Source of the DNA: Tigriopus japonicus
Taxonomy: Eukaryota; Arthropoda; Copepoda; Harpacticoida; Harpacticidae
Assembly (NCBI GenBank): GCA_010645155.1
Contig: CM021315.1
Coordinates: 2,568,643-2,632,642 of the forward strand
Direction: 5' to 3'
DNA: 64,000 nucleotides
The translations under genes were made by a program, and so were the position numbers. How positions within the stretch are numbered: position 1 is the stretch's first letter; each line of letters opens with the position of its first letter. Positions 12,100 to 24,565 of the stretch are shown here, in pieces. The notes under the pieces were generated by a model. It ran no database searches and was not told where the DNA came from. It saw nothing but the letters and a program-made list of their open reading frames with translations.

Positions 12100-12900
12100 C
12101 TGAAGAACACGAGAAACTTGCCTCATTGCTCGGCTTCAGACAAACTAGCAACTAGAATATTATCTAGATAAACAAATATGGAAGTCAAACCTCTCATAAC
12201 CATTAAGCGCTGAAACGTTTAAGAACCGTCTTTTTAAGTACAAATGGCATGCCTAAAAACTCGGACCAGGGCGATTGAGGTGATCACGAATGTTTTTTTG
12301 AAATCTTTGTCAAACATTGGGATCTGATTGTAGCCTCTGACTAGGTAGATCAATCCTCGAAAACATCTGTTTTCCAGCCAGGTTCATACTAATATATGCA
12401 GCATGAGGGATTAGATGGCAGTGGTCAATTGTTGCAACATTTAGTCTACGATAATCCGCGCACGGAAGCCGTGAACCATCGGACTTTTTGATCACGTGAA
12501 AGGGGGATACCCATCTAGACTCTCAAAGATCACGGAAACGAGAGATGGGAATACCTGGAAATTCATCAATAATTCTAGTGAATTGGGGTCCCCATTTCTG
12601 ATTCAGCAAATGGCTGACGGCTCCATATTTTTGGAGTTAGAGGGAAGCACCTGAGCATGTTCAAGGTCCATCAGACGTCGTCCTTTTAAATCCACGGCAA
12701 GATTGTTGCCGACCAAAAATCAGCACCCAAAGTGGATTGATGAACATTAGCCAAATAAAAGGATTGCTTACATGTTCGATTGCCAAGGGACACATTAATC
12801 ACTTTTGATCCCCATGGAGGGATCCCGGATTATTAGCGGTAAAAAGGCATCTGAGAGTTCGAGGTAAACTGACAATAGTTAGCAAAGGCGGTAAAACGGA
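12100..12900 (-). mobile_element. Degenerate Gypsy-type LTR retrotransposon fragment
   Basis: On the minus strand, 12495-12310 encodes a reverse transcriptase start typical of Gypsy elements (KKSDGS, then CADYRRLN, then a F-S-R-I-D-L motif). Just upstream, around 12740, a LGADF-like motif marks the usual protease-to-RT linker. Stops and frame breaks occur on both sides and in the linker, so nothing intact remains. No LTRs were recognised. It is an old, non-functional remnant. Confidence 0.75.
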
Positions 12901-13768
12901 AACATTTGCCTTGCTTCAATGAGATCGTTGCTTTTGATTTAGATTCTGATGTCTGTCCCCTAAGATTGCATTCCTACCGGAATATTCAGAAACGACGGTT
13001 TTGTTGGAATGGAAGAAACATTTAGCTCGAGGCTCGTTCATTCTGTCGCGGGCGAGAAAATTATCATGACACGTTAATGAGGAATTATGATTTTGATAAG
13101 GAAATCCAAAGCGAAACCTTAAGAGCGTGAAAACATGTATTTCTTCGGAGACTAAAGAGTGGGACACTTACAGGGACAAAAAGAAATTTGCTGTGAAATT
13201 TACTAAGAATAATTATTGATTTTTAGTTGTATCATATTGATTATTTTAATTTTATATAAAAATATTTATTCTTACTTTCAACCGTCTTAGTGTTGATTTT
13301 TCCGATCTATGTCACAAGTTTTTGCTTATCAACGATCATTTATGCCAATTTAACCATTAATTGTATTCATGAATAATCAATGTCGCAATGTATGAATGTA
13401 TTTATGTAAAATGTAAATTGATTGTGCATTATGCCTGAAGAGGTTTATAGACAAATTCTCTCAGAGATTTATTTAGGTATGTAACCTTTTGCTTTTTACA
13501 TTATTCTACTGCTATTTTTGCCATTGAATGAATGCAACAAACCTTCATCAATTTTTACATACGTGTACTGCCTGACTCTCCTTTTTACAGAACTTTTTCA
13601 GCAAAAACTCAAGAACACTTTGTCTTTGATGTTCTTCTTTAGCAGAGGAAATCAAATACACTTGATTTTGTGGAAATTATTTCTGAGGTGAGGTTGTTAC
13701 AATTCTTAAAACCACAATTTTTTAGCTCTACAGTACGTTACAAAAAAAGGCATTAATCCATCCCCGGG
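12901..13768. other. AT-rich intergenic sequence
   Basis: No gene, repeat or RNA was recognised. The stretch around 13200-13450 is very AT-rich. Confidence 0.4.
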
Positions 13769-14160
13769 CACGGTGTTCCGAATGGCTTTTTAGGTTTGAA
13801 TCAAAATACCCAAAGACATCATGGCATTTTTTGGACCCAAAATTTCATGGGGAACAACTTTAGTTTTATTGTATTATGTAATTTAGGTCAGGGGAATTAT
13901 TTGACTTTGAATGGTCCATTTTTGACCCCAAAAAGCCGAAAAACGCTACAGTTATATGAAAAAACAAATTCCCAAAGATTTCATATAGCTTTTCAATATC
14001 GCAAAAATAAATGAAATTTTTCGATAACTTTTTCCCCTGACCTAAACTTACATAATACAATAAAACTAAAGTTGTTCCCCATGAAATTTTGGGTCCAAAA
14101 AATGCCATGATGTCTTTGGGTATTTTGATTCAAACCTAAAAAGCCATTCGGAACACCGTG
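13769..14160. mobile_element. Foldback MITE with about 125-bp inverted arms
   Basis: The left arm (13769 to about 13895) and right arm (about 14032-14160) are near-perfect reverse complements. They begin CACGGTGTTCCGAATGGC and share the words AAAATACCCAAAGACATC and AATTTCATGGGG. The centre of about 140 bp is AT-rich and non-coding. GC-rich flanks (CCCCGGG on the left, CGGGG on the right) suggest that the true ends lie a few bases further out. No clear target duplication was seen. Confidence 0.8.
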
Positions 14161-15067
14161 CGGGGTAAGAGAAAATTTGGAAATGATAGCGTGTTGAAAA
14201 GTCAAAACTCATAGCAAACAGAAAGTTTCAAAACTTGGTCGAGCTCCTCTGATCATCCATCCCTTTCAAAGGGTCTCAATCGAAAGTAGCATACTTATTT
14301 GCTGCAACCATTTCCTGCGCAAAAAACTTTCTCTATCTCTTTCTTTAATATTTGCTTTGAAATGAACTGCGTAGCGATGATTATTGGGCCTGGCCACAAT
14401 TATGTTCTTGAGGACTTGATTCAACTAACACTGAACGTTCTGTTTGGCAAAAAGGTTAGGATTTCTGGAGACCAAACTCGTCTTGACCTTGACTCAGTCG
14501 GAGACAAGCATTCATACGAATCCTACTAGAAACTTTCCATAGAAAAATGATGAAGAAAGTCAATGCTCTTATTGATTTAAAACACTTCTATTATATTAAC
14601 TTTGTCATATCAATCTGTGAACAGACCTAAATTCACTGTAAGAAAAGAGTGGCTAAAAATTTACTTGAAAGTACGGATGACAAAGTATGCAGCTCTATCT
14701 ACTACCTTGTTTGTCCTCGCAAAAAAGGTTATTGTCCTTTGATAAGTTGTGACTTGCCTTTTGTTCCTGCAAGGATGTGTGTGAGTACAAACCGCTTAGA
14801 AAGTAACTTTAGACATGAATGAGAGGACAGACAGGTTCCATCAGAGGTGTTGTCATCACTAGTCTTGGCCTTGATGAGCCGCCAATGATGCAGTAATGCT
14901 TGATGTAATTTCAAGTTGAATCATTTTGTTTAGACTTGACAATGTTACCCTAATCATATCTGTGTTAGTGCCTTCTCATTGTATCATCAAGGAACAAGTC
15001 CTGTTCTTACATACGCGCATCTCATTTATTGTTCGAAGGACGAATTTGGACTCTCTCACTTATCAAT
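14161..15067. other. 5' flank of the MFS transporter gene
   Basis: No coding exon was recognised. The stretch presumably includes the promoter and 5' UTR of the transporter whose first coding exon starts at 15068. Confidence 0.35.
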
Positions 15068-18000
15068 ATGGCCAAAAGTTTCTTTTCCATCAATATGGGG
15101 GTCCTGTGGGTGAAGTTGACATATTTTGCCTTCTGTTGCGGTTAGTTTTAGTTGGAAGAAACCAACGTTCACGGTATAAGGTTCAAGCGTTTCCACAGAA
15201 ATGTGTCCTCTCTGACGGATTTGTTTCAGGAATGTCCATGCTTTTCCCATATTTGACCCTCCAAATGCGACAGTTAGGCATGTCTTACGAAGACATTAGC
15301 TATGCTTTCGGCATCATTCCAGCTTTGACGTTTTTTGCCTCACCAATTGCGGGTAAGTTATCTTCTCGTTCGAATCCATCTATCATCAATCGACCAACTG
15401 ATGGTGGTCGGTCGATTTCCAAGACCCTGTTTCTTCCTTGAATGATCACAGCTTATCGTAATATGTTTTGTCTAGGATTCATCGGCGACCGATTGGGATA
15501 TCGAGCGATTCTCATAGTGTCAATAACTCTCACCGGGATCTCGGCAACGTGTTTCGATTTGACGCCCCGTTTTAGTGAACAAATTCGCGCTCCTACGGCG
15601 ATTGTATACGAATTAGATCCTTTGAACGCCACTTACGGGTTGTTCTCTGTCCAATGGGCCACTTGTGATAAACAAGTGACTTCGTTGTTGTGCAATCACT
15701 CTCTCACAAACAACCTTGACCAACTTCCGGGTCTGTCGGACTTTCTTTATTGTCCAGGAGGGGACTTGGACGTCATTGATTTTCCTTGGAACTCTGTTTC
15801 TACCATCGAAAATAGCAATGGATCATTTTGCCAAGCCGAATCGGAACTGAATCTCGAACCCCCCAATCCAACGGGGATTTTTCAGCGTTGTCTAGTCAAA
15901 GACTATCCTGGCTTGAGGACTTGCGTCAAGCAATCTGGGTCACATGTCCAAACCTTTTGGATCTATTTTGCCATCCGGACTTTGTTCCAGTGGTTTATGA
16001 ATTGCGCCTATTCTTTGCTGGATTCGACATCAGTCACTTTGGCCAAACGACATGACAGTGATTATTCGCAAGTTCTAATCTTTAACCAATTAGGATCAAC
16101 CTTGGGACCGCTTCTCTGCGCTTGGATCATTCAGGATCCTGCCAACGATAGCCAAGGTTCGTGTCATGAACAGGTTCTTTGATAGAACAAAACGGACGAT
16201 TCCAGTGATTTTCTGATTGAAGTGAGGAACGAGAAAATTAGCCCCAAAATAGATCTTTTTTATTTTTTTTCGATGAACTCTTCATGTATTAATTTAGTTC
16301 CGTTTTTCCAAATTAACTTAACTTTCAACCAATTTGTTGCTTGGTTTCAAGGTAGGGTGCTTCACTTGTAAAACGAAAGAAACGAGTAGTTCTAGATTTT
16401 ATTGCCCAGCCTCTTTTATACGGGAATGGAAATTGTTTTTTTCTGGATCTTTTTGGTATAACGATATCGAGAGAAGGCATTGAAACGATGAGTGAAAACT
16501 GAATAGAAATGCAAATTTAAAATGAAAATCCAGGTAAAAATCGACGCACAAATGTAAACAGAATCCAAACATCCTGGTTGCCATTGGTCTTGGGATTTAA
16601 AATAGAAGTGACACTGATTGAGATATGTCTTTTTGTGATTGTTTTGTGAGACTTAAGTTGCTCAAAACCAACACTTCAGAAGTCACAAGAACAGCAGTGT
16701 CAATGATTTTGAGATATGCCTTGTGTTTTCTTCTTTATCTATGATTTCCGCATCTTTTTAGACGAAATCTACTATTCTTTGGCTTTTTACGTGGCAGACG
16801 GATTTTTCTTACTTGGTTGCCTTTTGTCCCTGAAACTGGATGTCACGTTAGAGAGAACGGGCGAGAAGACATCGAAGTCATTGGGCCAGCTCATTACCAA
16901 ACCCTCCGTGTTGCTCTTCATTCTGGTGGGAATCAATGGTTTGGGGTGGGGCATTCATGATTCCTACTTGAACGTGTATCTTCAAGAAGAGCTCGGCAGT
17001 CCGACAGACTTAATAAGTAAGAGTCTAATGTCATGGTGTTTGTTTGCACGGTACATACACGAAGGTTATTCGCTTTTAAAGAGGCTTGGTCTCATTTGAT
17101 AGGTTACTTGGCGTTTGTGGCCTCCTTGTCGGGATTTTTGATTTCTTTTGTGGCCAAACCCTTAATCCAATGGGTGGGAGACGTGAACATGATTGCCATT
17201 GGAATCCTTGTTGAAGGGGTTCGACTCATTATCTACGCCACTGTCATGTGAGAATATCCCCTCCATGAAACATGATGTCGGTTCATTGTTCCAAGGGAAA
17301 TGCTTATTCTTGTTCGCAGTCAAACGCCACCTTACTATGCTTTCGCTCTGCATGCGTTGGATTGCATTACGTGGACTTGCTCTTTCATCGCCACGATCTA
17401 CTACGCGTACACCGTGGCTCCGCTGGACTTAATTGGCACCATGACGGCCAGCATTAATACGATCGAATTCATTATCGGTAAATTTTCTCCGTTTCGCCTC
17501 ATATTTTATTGACGCAAGTGTGTCTTTTCTTGGAGCAAGGATCATAATGAGTTTGGCCTTGCTCCAGTTTGCTTTCATGGCGAAGTTTGTCTGCCAGTCA
17601 GTTAGTTCCCTTTTCATCCGAGTCACTCACCTAACTTTATTAAGACGGCCTCTTTCGATCTACGTACGTCTTGAAAAGACGACGAGGTGGGCGTCAATGT
17701 CGTCTGACGACGTCCCCACTGACTGACGTGTTTCCTGTCTATTCGATAGCCAAAGGGATCGCCAGCTTGATCGGTGGACAATTGCTTGCTCGAACTTCAA
17801 TGGAGATCCCCGACCTCTTTCTATATTCGGGCATATTTTTGATCGCGAGCACCACGTTGGCCTTGCTGGCCTATCATTTTTGGATCAAGCGATTTGAAGT
17901 GGAGCTCGTGGCTCACAAAGCGGAATTAATCGAGCGGATGCGACAAAAACAAAATGATTTAGAGGTTCGAGTAAGCGTTGTGTCCTCAACCTTTTCGAGT

Positions 18001-18129
18001 TTTCCTCCTGCTGAGGACGTACTTAATCCCGATCTCCAATCCCAGAAGACAAGCGATTCTTACGAAAAAGCTTTGGAACAAATTGGAGAAGCTCATAGAC
18101 GGTTTAGTTTTGGACCAACGCGACTCTAG
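15068..18129 (+). CDS. MFS transporter, MFSD6-like, seven coding exons
   Basis: The exons are 15068-15140, 15230-15352, 15476-16156, 16762-17016, 17103-17247, 17320-17477 and 17750-18129. All phases agree and the total is 604 residues. The start MAKSFFSINMGVLW leads straight into membrane segment 1 (VKLTYFAFCC). The GxxxDRxGYR loop of the major facilitator superfamily follows (GFIGDRLGYRAIL, across the exon 2/3 joint). A long luminal or extracellular loop rich in Cys and Asn-X-Ser/Thr sites (residues about 85-190) separates early helices, as in MFSD6-type proteins. Later helices include VLLFILVGINGLGWG and YLAFVASLSGFLISF. The cytosolic tail of about 75 residues is polar and helical. The substrate cannot be read from the sequence. 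The donor of exon 3 (AAG|GTTCGT) is weak. The MFSD6-like placement is by overall pattern. Confidence 0.92.
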
Positions 18130-18708
18130 TCTCTAGACTTTTTGGCGGTGGTTTTACCACCGTGAATTACTGTCTTGAGTCTGTGGAAATTGCTGTTAAT
18201 CATGCCATATTTAAAATGTATAAAATCGATAACTAGTTTCTTGATATTTGATCTCAAGATTTTCACAATGCAAGTGTCTTTTTTTCATTCAATGCAATGA
18301 TCATTCATAGTCAAAGGAAAAATTTTGCACCAATCCAAGATGACTCAAGCAAATCAGACCATGATCAGTTTGTTCACAAGAGTCCAAGTGTGTGAAAAAT
18401 GTACAATAATGTACGTACGCGGAAACTTCGATTCGGTTTCTTCTCTCGCTTGTGGACCTAAGGTACGAACCTTGTAAGTGCCACATTTACACGTGCAAAA
18501 CGTCGCTAACGTACTCTAGACTAAGCCCGAGAGTTGGCCATATGCCAATTGCTTTCTTGAAACGATGCACATTTCGCTTCCACATCTCAGTGTTTCGCTT
18601 CAACAACACAAAGAGAGCTTGGAGCTTCTCCGGTCACTTATCTTTTGAGTCAATTTCAAAAGGCTTCTTTCAGTGGTCTTCGTCCCGTTCGTTGTCCTCA
18701 GCATTACC
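18130..18708 (+). other. Gap between transporter and SMYD4-like gene
   Basis: This 580-bp spacer separates two genes on the same strand. It must hold the transporter 3' end and the promoter of the next gene. No consensus poly(A) signal was seen; ATGTATAAAATC near 18217 is the nearest AT-rich hexamer context. Confidence 0.4.
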
Positions 18709-21700
18709 ATGGCAGCAGCAAAAACGACCCCCCACCAATACCCGGAGAAGATTCGAGCCTTTTTCGGCTCCGAGTCGTCTCTCCAAGAATTTGAGGCCCT
18801 CTCGAACAACGGGGACCGAGTCGAGTTTCTCTTTCGTCATCCATTTGTGGAAAAGTTGTTTAAACGCAACGCCTTAGATATCAAGAACGAGGGTCGACCT
18901 CATGGCAAGAGCATTTGCGAGTCTAAACGTCAGCGGGAATTGGGCAACCAAGCTTTTAAGGCGGGAAATGACGAGAAGGCCTTGAGGTTTTACAACGAGG
19001 CCATGGCTTACGCTCCGTGGCGTGGTGGCAACGAGGTAGGGCAAAGTTCACACGAAGTGTACAGTAACTACAAATGGAGTTAAAATAAATGGGCTTACGA
19101 GTCAGTGTGAGAGCACCGATGATGAGTCGACATTTTTCCTTAATAAGCTCGAACACCACGGCAGGTGTAGGCTTGTGACGTTGTGAGGGCTTGAAACCCT
19201 CACAACGTTTCGTGTCCTTCTCTTGTCGGAAACAGCAGAGTACTTTTACGTCGTACATACGGCATTTATGGGACACGATAGCTTTGGCTCTTACATGTAA
19301 GGTTATGATGAACGAAAAGATTAGTCGACTCAACATCTCAAACATCGCATTCATATGTAATGGTGGGTGGATGTTGGTTGGTTTTGGGAAGGAGAACAGT
19401 CCTAAAATTGGGGATGAGAGTGAGAATTCTTCATTTCTAGATAATCAAGAGCGCTCCCCAAGGTTCCAAGCCATCTGATGAGTTTGCATTCTCCGTGGCC
19501 AACCGCTCAGCAGCCTTGTTTCGCCTAGGGCGTTATCCGGAAACGCTAGTGGATGTGGAATTGGCTTTGGCGGCTCAACATCCCAAACCTGAAAAGCTCG
19601 CGGAGAGGAAAGTGCGGTGCCTGATCGCAATGCGAGCTCCCTTGAGAGACATTCAGGATGTTGCTCGGGCTCAAAACATCAAAGAAGAGACTTGGAGAGG
19701 TTGGCAACAAGAATTTATGAGCACAAGCCAAATGAGTGAGGTACACTTTTCTGAAGGCCAAGCCACCAAAAATGGTCGGCAAATTGACAACTCAACCCAG
19801 AGGCCAGAGGAATCACCTCTCTTTGTGGTGAACGAGACCAATCCGAATTTCCCTGCCTTTTGCAATTCGGTAGAGATCGTTTATCATCCCCAAAGAGGTC
19901 GTTTTGGGGTAGCCTCGCGGGACATTTGCTTTGGTGAGGTGTTACTGATGGAAGAACCTGTTGCATCCGTTCTCAAGGATCAAGAGCTTCAAGAGCATTG
20001 CGAGAACTGTTTCAGGGACGCTTGAAAACACTCATTGCGTTCGGAGATTCACAGAGATATTGCATTTACACATAACCCCAAACCTTTCCATTGCATTGTT
20101 TCGTACATACCTTGCTTGGGTTAGTGTTTTTCCGGGATGGTCGTAATTTGTCAGGTAGTGAAAGAAGGCAACCAAGGGCATATATGGACTTTCTTGAAAA
20201 TGCAATATCCCTGAGGACTGTCGTTGCTACGTAGATTTTGTGGAGGTCTTCAGATTCCATGCATTTATTGCACGAGAAGTCGCTTTTGTTCCATCGAGTG
20301 TCAAGAGGCAGCGTGGAAAACATTCCATAGATTTGAATGTCGTAACACTGGAATGCTTCAAAACATTTTGAGACAGGTGAGACACGAAATGTGACACATA
20401 CTTTCAATTGTATGTACGAATTTGATTACTTTACCAGATCTCTTTTATTGTCACGTTTTTTTACTCCACGAGATTTTCCACTGGCTGCCAATGCTCCATA
20501 AATAAGATACACGAGGGCTCCTGTTTGTATTGTGAAAGGTAATTCCTCATTCTCACACAGATTCGAGGCGAGGCGTCGGATTATGCAAATCTGGCATTGA
20601 GAGCTGTGACCCAAAAGCATTTATCTTTCTTCGTGGAAAACGAACGGAATTGGTTGTACGAAGAAAACGAAATGTTTGGGGTGACATCTCAGAATCCCGA
20701 TGTCGTCTACCCGCCCAGCCACTACAAAAGCATGGTGTCCCTCGTCAAACATAGACAAGATAGGACACCCGGCAGTCTGTTTTGGATCTTGGTCACCTCT
20801 TGTCTTAACTTACGCCAATTGCAATTGGCAGGCTACTTCCAACCTGGAGAGAAGGATTCGACATTGCCGTCGCAATTGAACCACACCAATATGACGACCA
20901 AGCTGACGGCCGAAATGAAATTGATCGGCCGATTCCTTGTGGAATTTCTCGAGTTAATGCAATACAACACCCACGGCATTTTGGAGTCGGAGGGTATTGC
21001 CGCTGATGATCAGGTAGTTTATTTGAGCTCAAGTTGGTGCTTCAAATGCATCGGAATGATCCTTCCTGTGCGCCTCTTGCATTTCAATGAGGAGCTCACA
21101 CTTTCAGAGGCGTTTATACTTTTTTAAAGAAACTAGAAGAGCATTCAATGCTTGGCTAGTAAAGTGTAAAACTGTTGCCATTAAGCACTGAACATTCATT
21201 GCTTATAAACAATAGGAAATAACCAACGTTCTTCTTTGTCTCTAAAAGTAAGGTTCCCTCAGAAATGTTGTGTCTGTTTTAGGCCCTTTTTAACGACCCT
21301 CTCCGTAATCGAGTTCCCAAGCGGCAAAGTCGTTCATTTGGGGCGGGAGTTTTCCCCACATTGGCCTTGCTCAATCACGCTTGTGGGCACAACATTTTCA
21401 AATACAATATTGGAAAGAAGATGGTGGTCTTAGCCGGGAAAAACATCCGTCAGGGTGAGGAAATCAGCGAAAACTACTTTCCACATCATTATTACATGAG
21501 TCAGCCTGATCGGCAAATCTGGCTCCAAGAACACTACAACTTCCGATGTGAATGTGAAGCATGCACTGAGGATTGGCCAGCGTTGAGGATTATCATGGAT
21601 TGTAAGCTCATCCATTCTTGGTACACGTCTATTGTGACAGTTAACTAAGGTTGATTCGAATCATTTTAGTTCGACAGTGGGGGTTTCCCTCGAGGGCTCG

Positions 21701-21977
21701 TCAATCTACCAAAGAGAATTCCAAAGCGATCGAGGACAAAATCAAGTTAGTCATGGACCAGGTGGATCAGATTCAAAAATCATTCTTAACCCAGAATCCT
21801 TGTCTGTTGCTCTCGGAGGCCGAAGATATGATTCTCAAGTTTCGGGAGGGCTTTAAAGTTCTCGACCGCCATATTCGATATCCATCAAAGGAGCACATCT
21901 TGGCCTCAGAAACGTTTATCAGCCTCCTCACATCAATTAAGGGCAACAGGAGGGAACTTTTCTCAGCCTTATTCTGA
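18709..21977 (+). CDS. SMYD4-like protein: TPR, MYND zinc finger, SET domain
   Basis: The exons are 18709-19035, 19441-20022, 20254-20376, 20561-21013, 21283-21601 and 21670-21977, about 703 residues (human SMYD4 is of similar order). Residues 70-150 look like TPR helices (KRQRELGNQAFKAGNDEKAL; ANRSAALFRLGRYPETL). RGRFGVASRDICFGEVLLME starts the split SET domain. HCENC, then IPCIYC...FCSIEC, AAWKTFH and EC form the MYND finger. GVFPTLALLNHACGHN and GEEISENYF are the SET core, and FRCECEAC is the post-SET cysteine cluster. SMYD4 proteins are presumed lysine methyltransferases or regulators. The NHSCxPN motif is altered to NHACGHN. Exon 2 runs into TGA with no GT donor at the place where the phase fits, so this copy may be damaged or use an unusual splice site. 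Confidence 0.88.
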
Positions 21978-22223
21978 AGTATGAAGAAAACCCCGCATTG
22001 CGTTCCAAGTCAAGGGGAGGTCTACTTCGTACTCTACATAGAACTGAGTCAGTTGATCTAAAAGTAAATGAAGAAACATGTTGCTTTGGCCCTTGTGGTA
22101 ATCATCTTTTATTACTTGACTATGCAGAACTCGGAATCGTATTTTATTGGACATCAAAAAGCGCACATTAATGCTTATGTTTACTTTTTAAGTACTTCAC
22201 CAAGGAAGGAGTCAGACAGTTAT

Positions 22224-22229
22224 AATAAA
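22224..22229 (+). terminator. Candidate poly(A) signal of the SMYD4-like gene
   Basis: AATAAA lies about 250 bp after the stop at 21975-21977. It is the first such hexamer downstream. The surroundings are AT-rich, so chance is possible. Confidence 0.35.
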
Positions 22230-24565
22230 ACCTTGCAGTTTGAATTTATATCTAACGATTATTTTCTTCTTTCTTTGAGCGAGGCGTTTGAACTCTTTAG
22301 TTCGAATGGTAACAGTGTATGATACAACAGGTACAGAGCATGATATATCAAAGGACGTCACATGGATATATACACCTCCTACACAGGTATTAACACTGTA
22401 GTATGATGAAACTGGTGTGTTTTGAGCTTTTGGGCGATAAAGAAATAAGCTGTTCCAACTCAAGTACCTCAGTTGATGATGAATATAATTTCATTGAATT
22501 TCAATTCAACGGATAGCTGAATGTGCTCTAAATATGGATTGAAAATTTTTTCAAAAGTTAGTACATATAATAGTTTATTTAGGTACATAAGTATAATTCT
22601 CAATTTAGACCTGACCTTGAAAAACGCATTTGAATAAAGTTGTTCCACTTGGCTTCCTAGGTTAGAAACATACCAGACTGTATTTGGGAATTTACGGAGG
22701 TTTTAAGGTACTTACTTTTTCGTTGGACTTACATGAACTATTGATTCATGGTTTCAAAAAGCACCAAGGTAAGTTGATTGGAGACTGTTTTTATTCCGAT
22801 AGTTGAAACATTGGCGAAAGGAAGAAAATTTCAATGACTGGAGGTAAAAACTCCTCATTTGACTTCTTCTGTAGTATGTCTAAATCAAGCTCGTTTTTTC
22901 AACTCGATATTGCTATTGGTACTTGTTTAGATAGTTAGATGCAAAAGCCTTTCACAACCTGACCTTGGAAAAGCAAAGAACTTCGAGTAAAAATTGGCAA
23001 CACACCTTGCTTGGTTCCCATTACCACAATGCAACGAGGTTAATGATTTTGTCTTGCATTAAATATTATTATTATTTGAAGCCTTCCAAGGCCACCCAAG
23101 GACAAATAACATATATGAACAAAAGGCTGAAATGATCCTTTAGGATTAGCCAAGTCTTAAAGGATTTGAGGTCAAGTACCAATGACAGGGTTAATGAGGG
23201 CTCGATCGAAGTCGTTGCTGTTTCTTATGCTATTCGGAGTTCATTCTATATTAGCGGAAAAATGGTAAAAGTTACTTGCAACTACATCAAACGATGTGTA
23301 AATTTGGAATTTATTGGATGGTAACAAATCGAAGTCTCATGAGAGAAGTGCTTGTTGAAAGGTGTCTGATTTTCGCAGAACGTCAAAATGGTTTAACTCG
23401 CGGATTTTGTTTCACTCTGATACGAAAGTTATCGTTATCATATTTTGGGCATATACCTATTGAAGTGGTGCAGGAACAGATTTGAACGATAAGAATCCAG
23501 TGTATTTGATTGACAGCAAATCAAAAGAACTTTCAAGGGTCAAGAGACTATTCGGAGGTACACTGGATATCTAATCCTTCAAATCTATTCCCACAGTACT
23601 AAAATATTTTGGTTCAAAATTACGACCAGACTTTTGTGTCTATATCGTGAATAACTACTTGTTCACCTAGTTTTTGTTCCAAGACAATTTTTGAACTCAA
23701 AAAGCCATGGATGGATTGAAAAAGTGAGCTGAATTATCAATTATCAATCTCAGATGAACCGAGGTTCCGCCTCCGACCATGTTCTTTGTGTCCCTCGTCC
23801 CTTTCTGTCTAATCATGGAAGATTGAGCATGAAAAAGAGATGAGAGCACTCGTGGATATTTCCCCCCATCGTGTTTTTGTAAGCAAACCTCATCGTGGGT
23901 AGCTCAGAGAAGACATTTGCGAGTCGCCAATTGGCTCGAGGACAAGCGAAATAGACTTTCATTCAAAGATCTAGGGCTCAGGTGAGTTCTGACTGGCCTG
24001 ACTATTCTCTACACTGAGCGGGCACGTTTGGACAGATGCGATTCGATCTGAGTTCTGCGGATAGGGAAAACAGAGGTCGGAGTCCATAATAGTCGTACTA
24101 CTCACTCTCGATCTCTCTAGTAAGTACGTAATGCACCCAAGAAGTAGGAGAAGGAAAGCATCTCACATCATGAAGTTTGCCCGGCTTTGGATCCTCCCCC
24201 GGTCTAAAAAAGGAATGCATTTTGAACCCTTGTACTCGTAGTTCAGCATTTTGTTCCTAGTTTTCCATGCTTTCATGGGTTCTACGTGCAAGATGAAGTT
24301 AGAGACTTGTTGGATCAATCAGTCAAGAGGCCATTGACGAATTGTATCAGCTCCTAAACTACGAACAAACACAAATCCCTCCGCCTGTGACGCAATCGAG
24401 ACCTTTTTTGTGTCAACAATTGGATGGTGAAAATAAAGGTCGGACCACCAAACCAAATCGAGAAACATTGGCTCTATATTTCCATTTGGTTGAATTCTAA
24501 TAGGAATCATTTTTCTTTAAGACATTGACACGAGCTGACCCTCTCTTTGGTGTCACGAGTGCAAA
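22230..24565. other. Intergenic, upstream of C1q gene 2
   Basis: No coding exon was recognised. The part from 23760 on has a higher GC content than the part before it and probably contains the promoter and 5' UTR of the gene starting at 24566. No repeats were identified. Confidence 0.35.
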
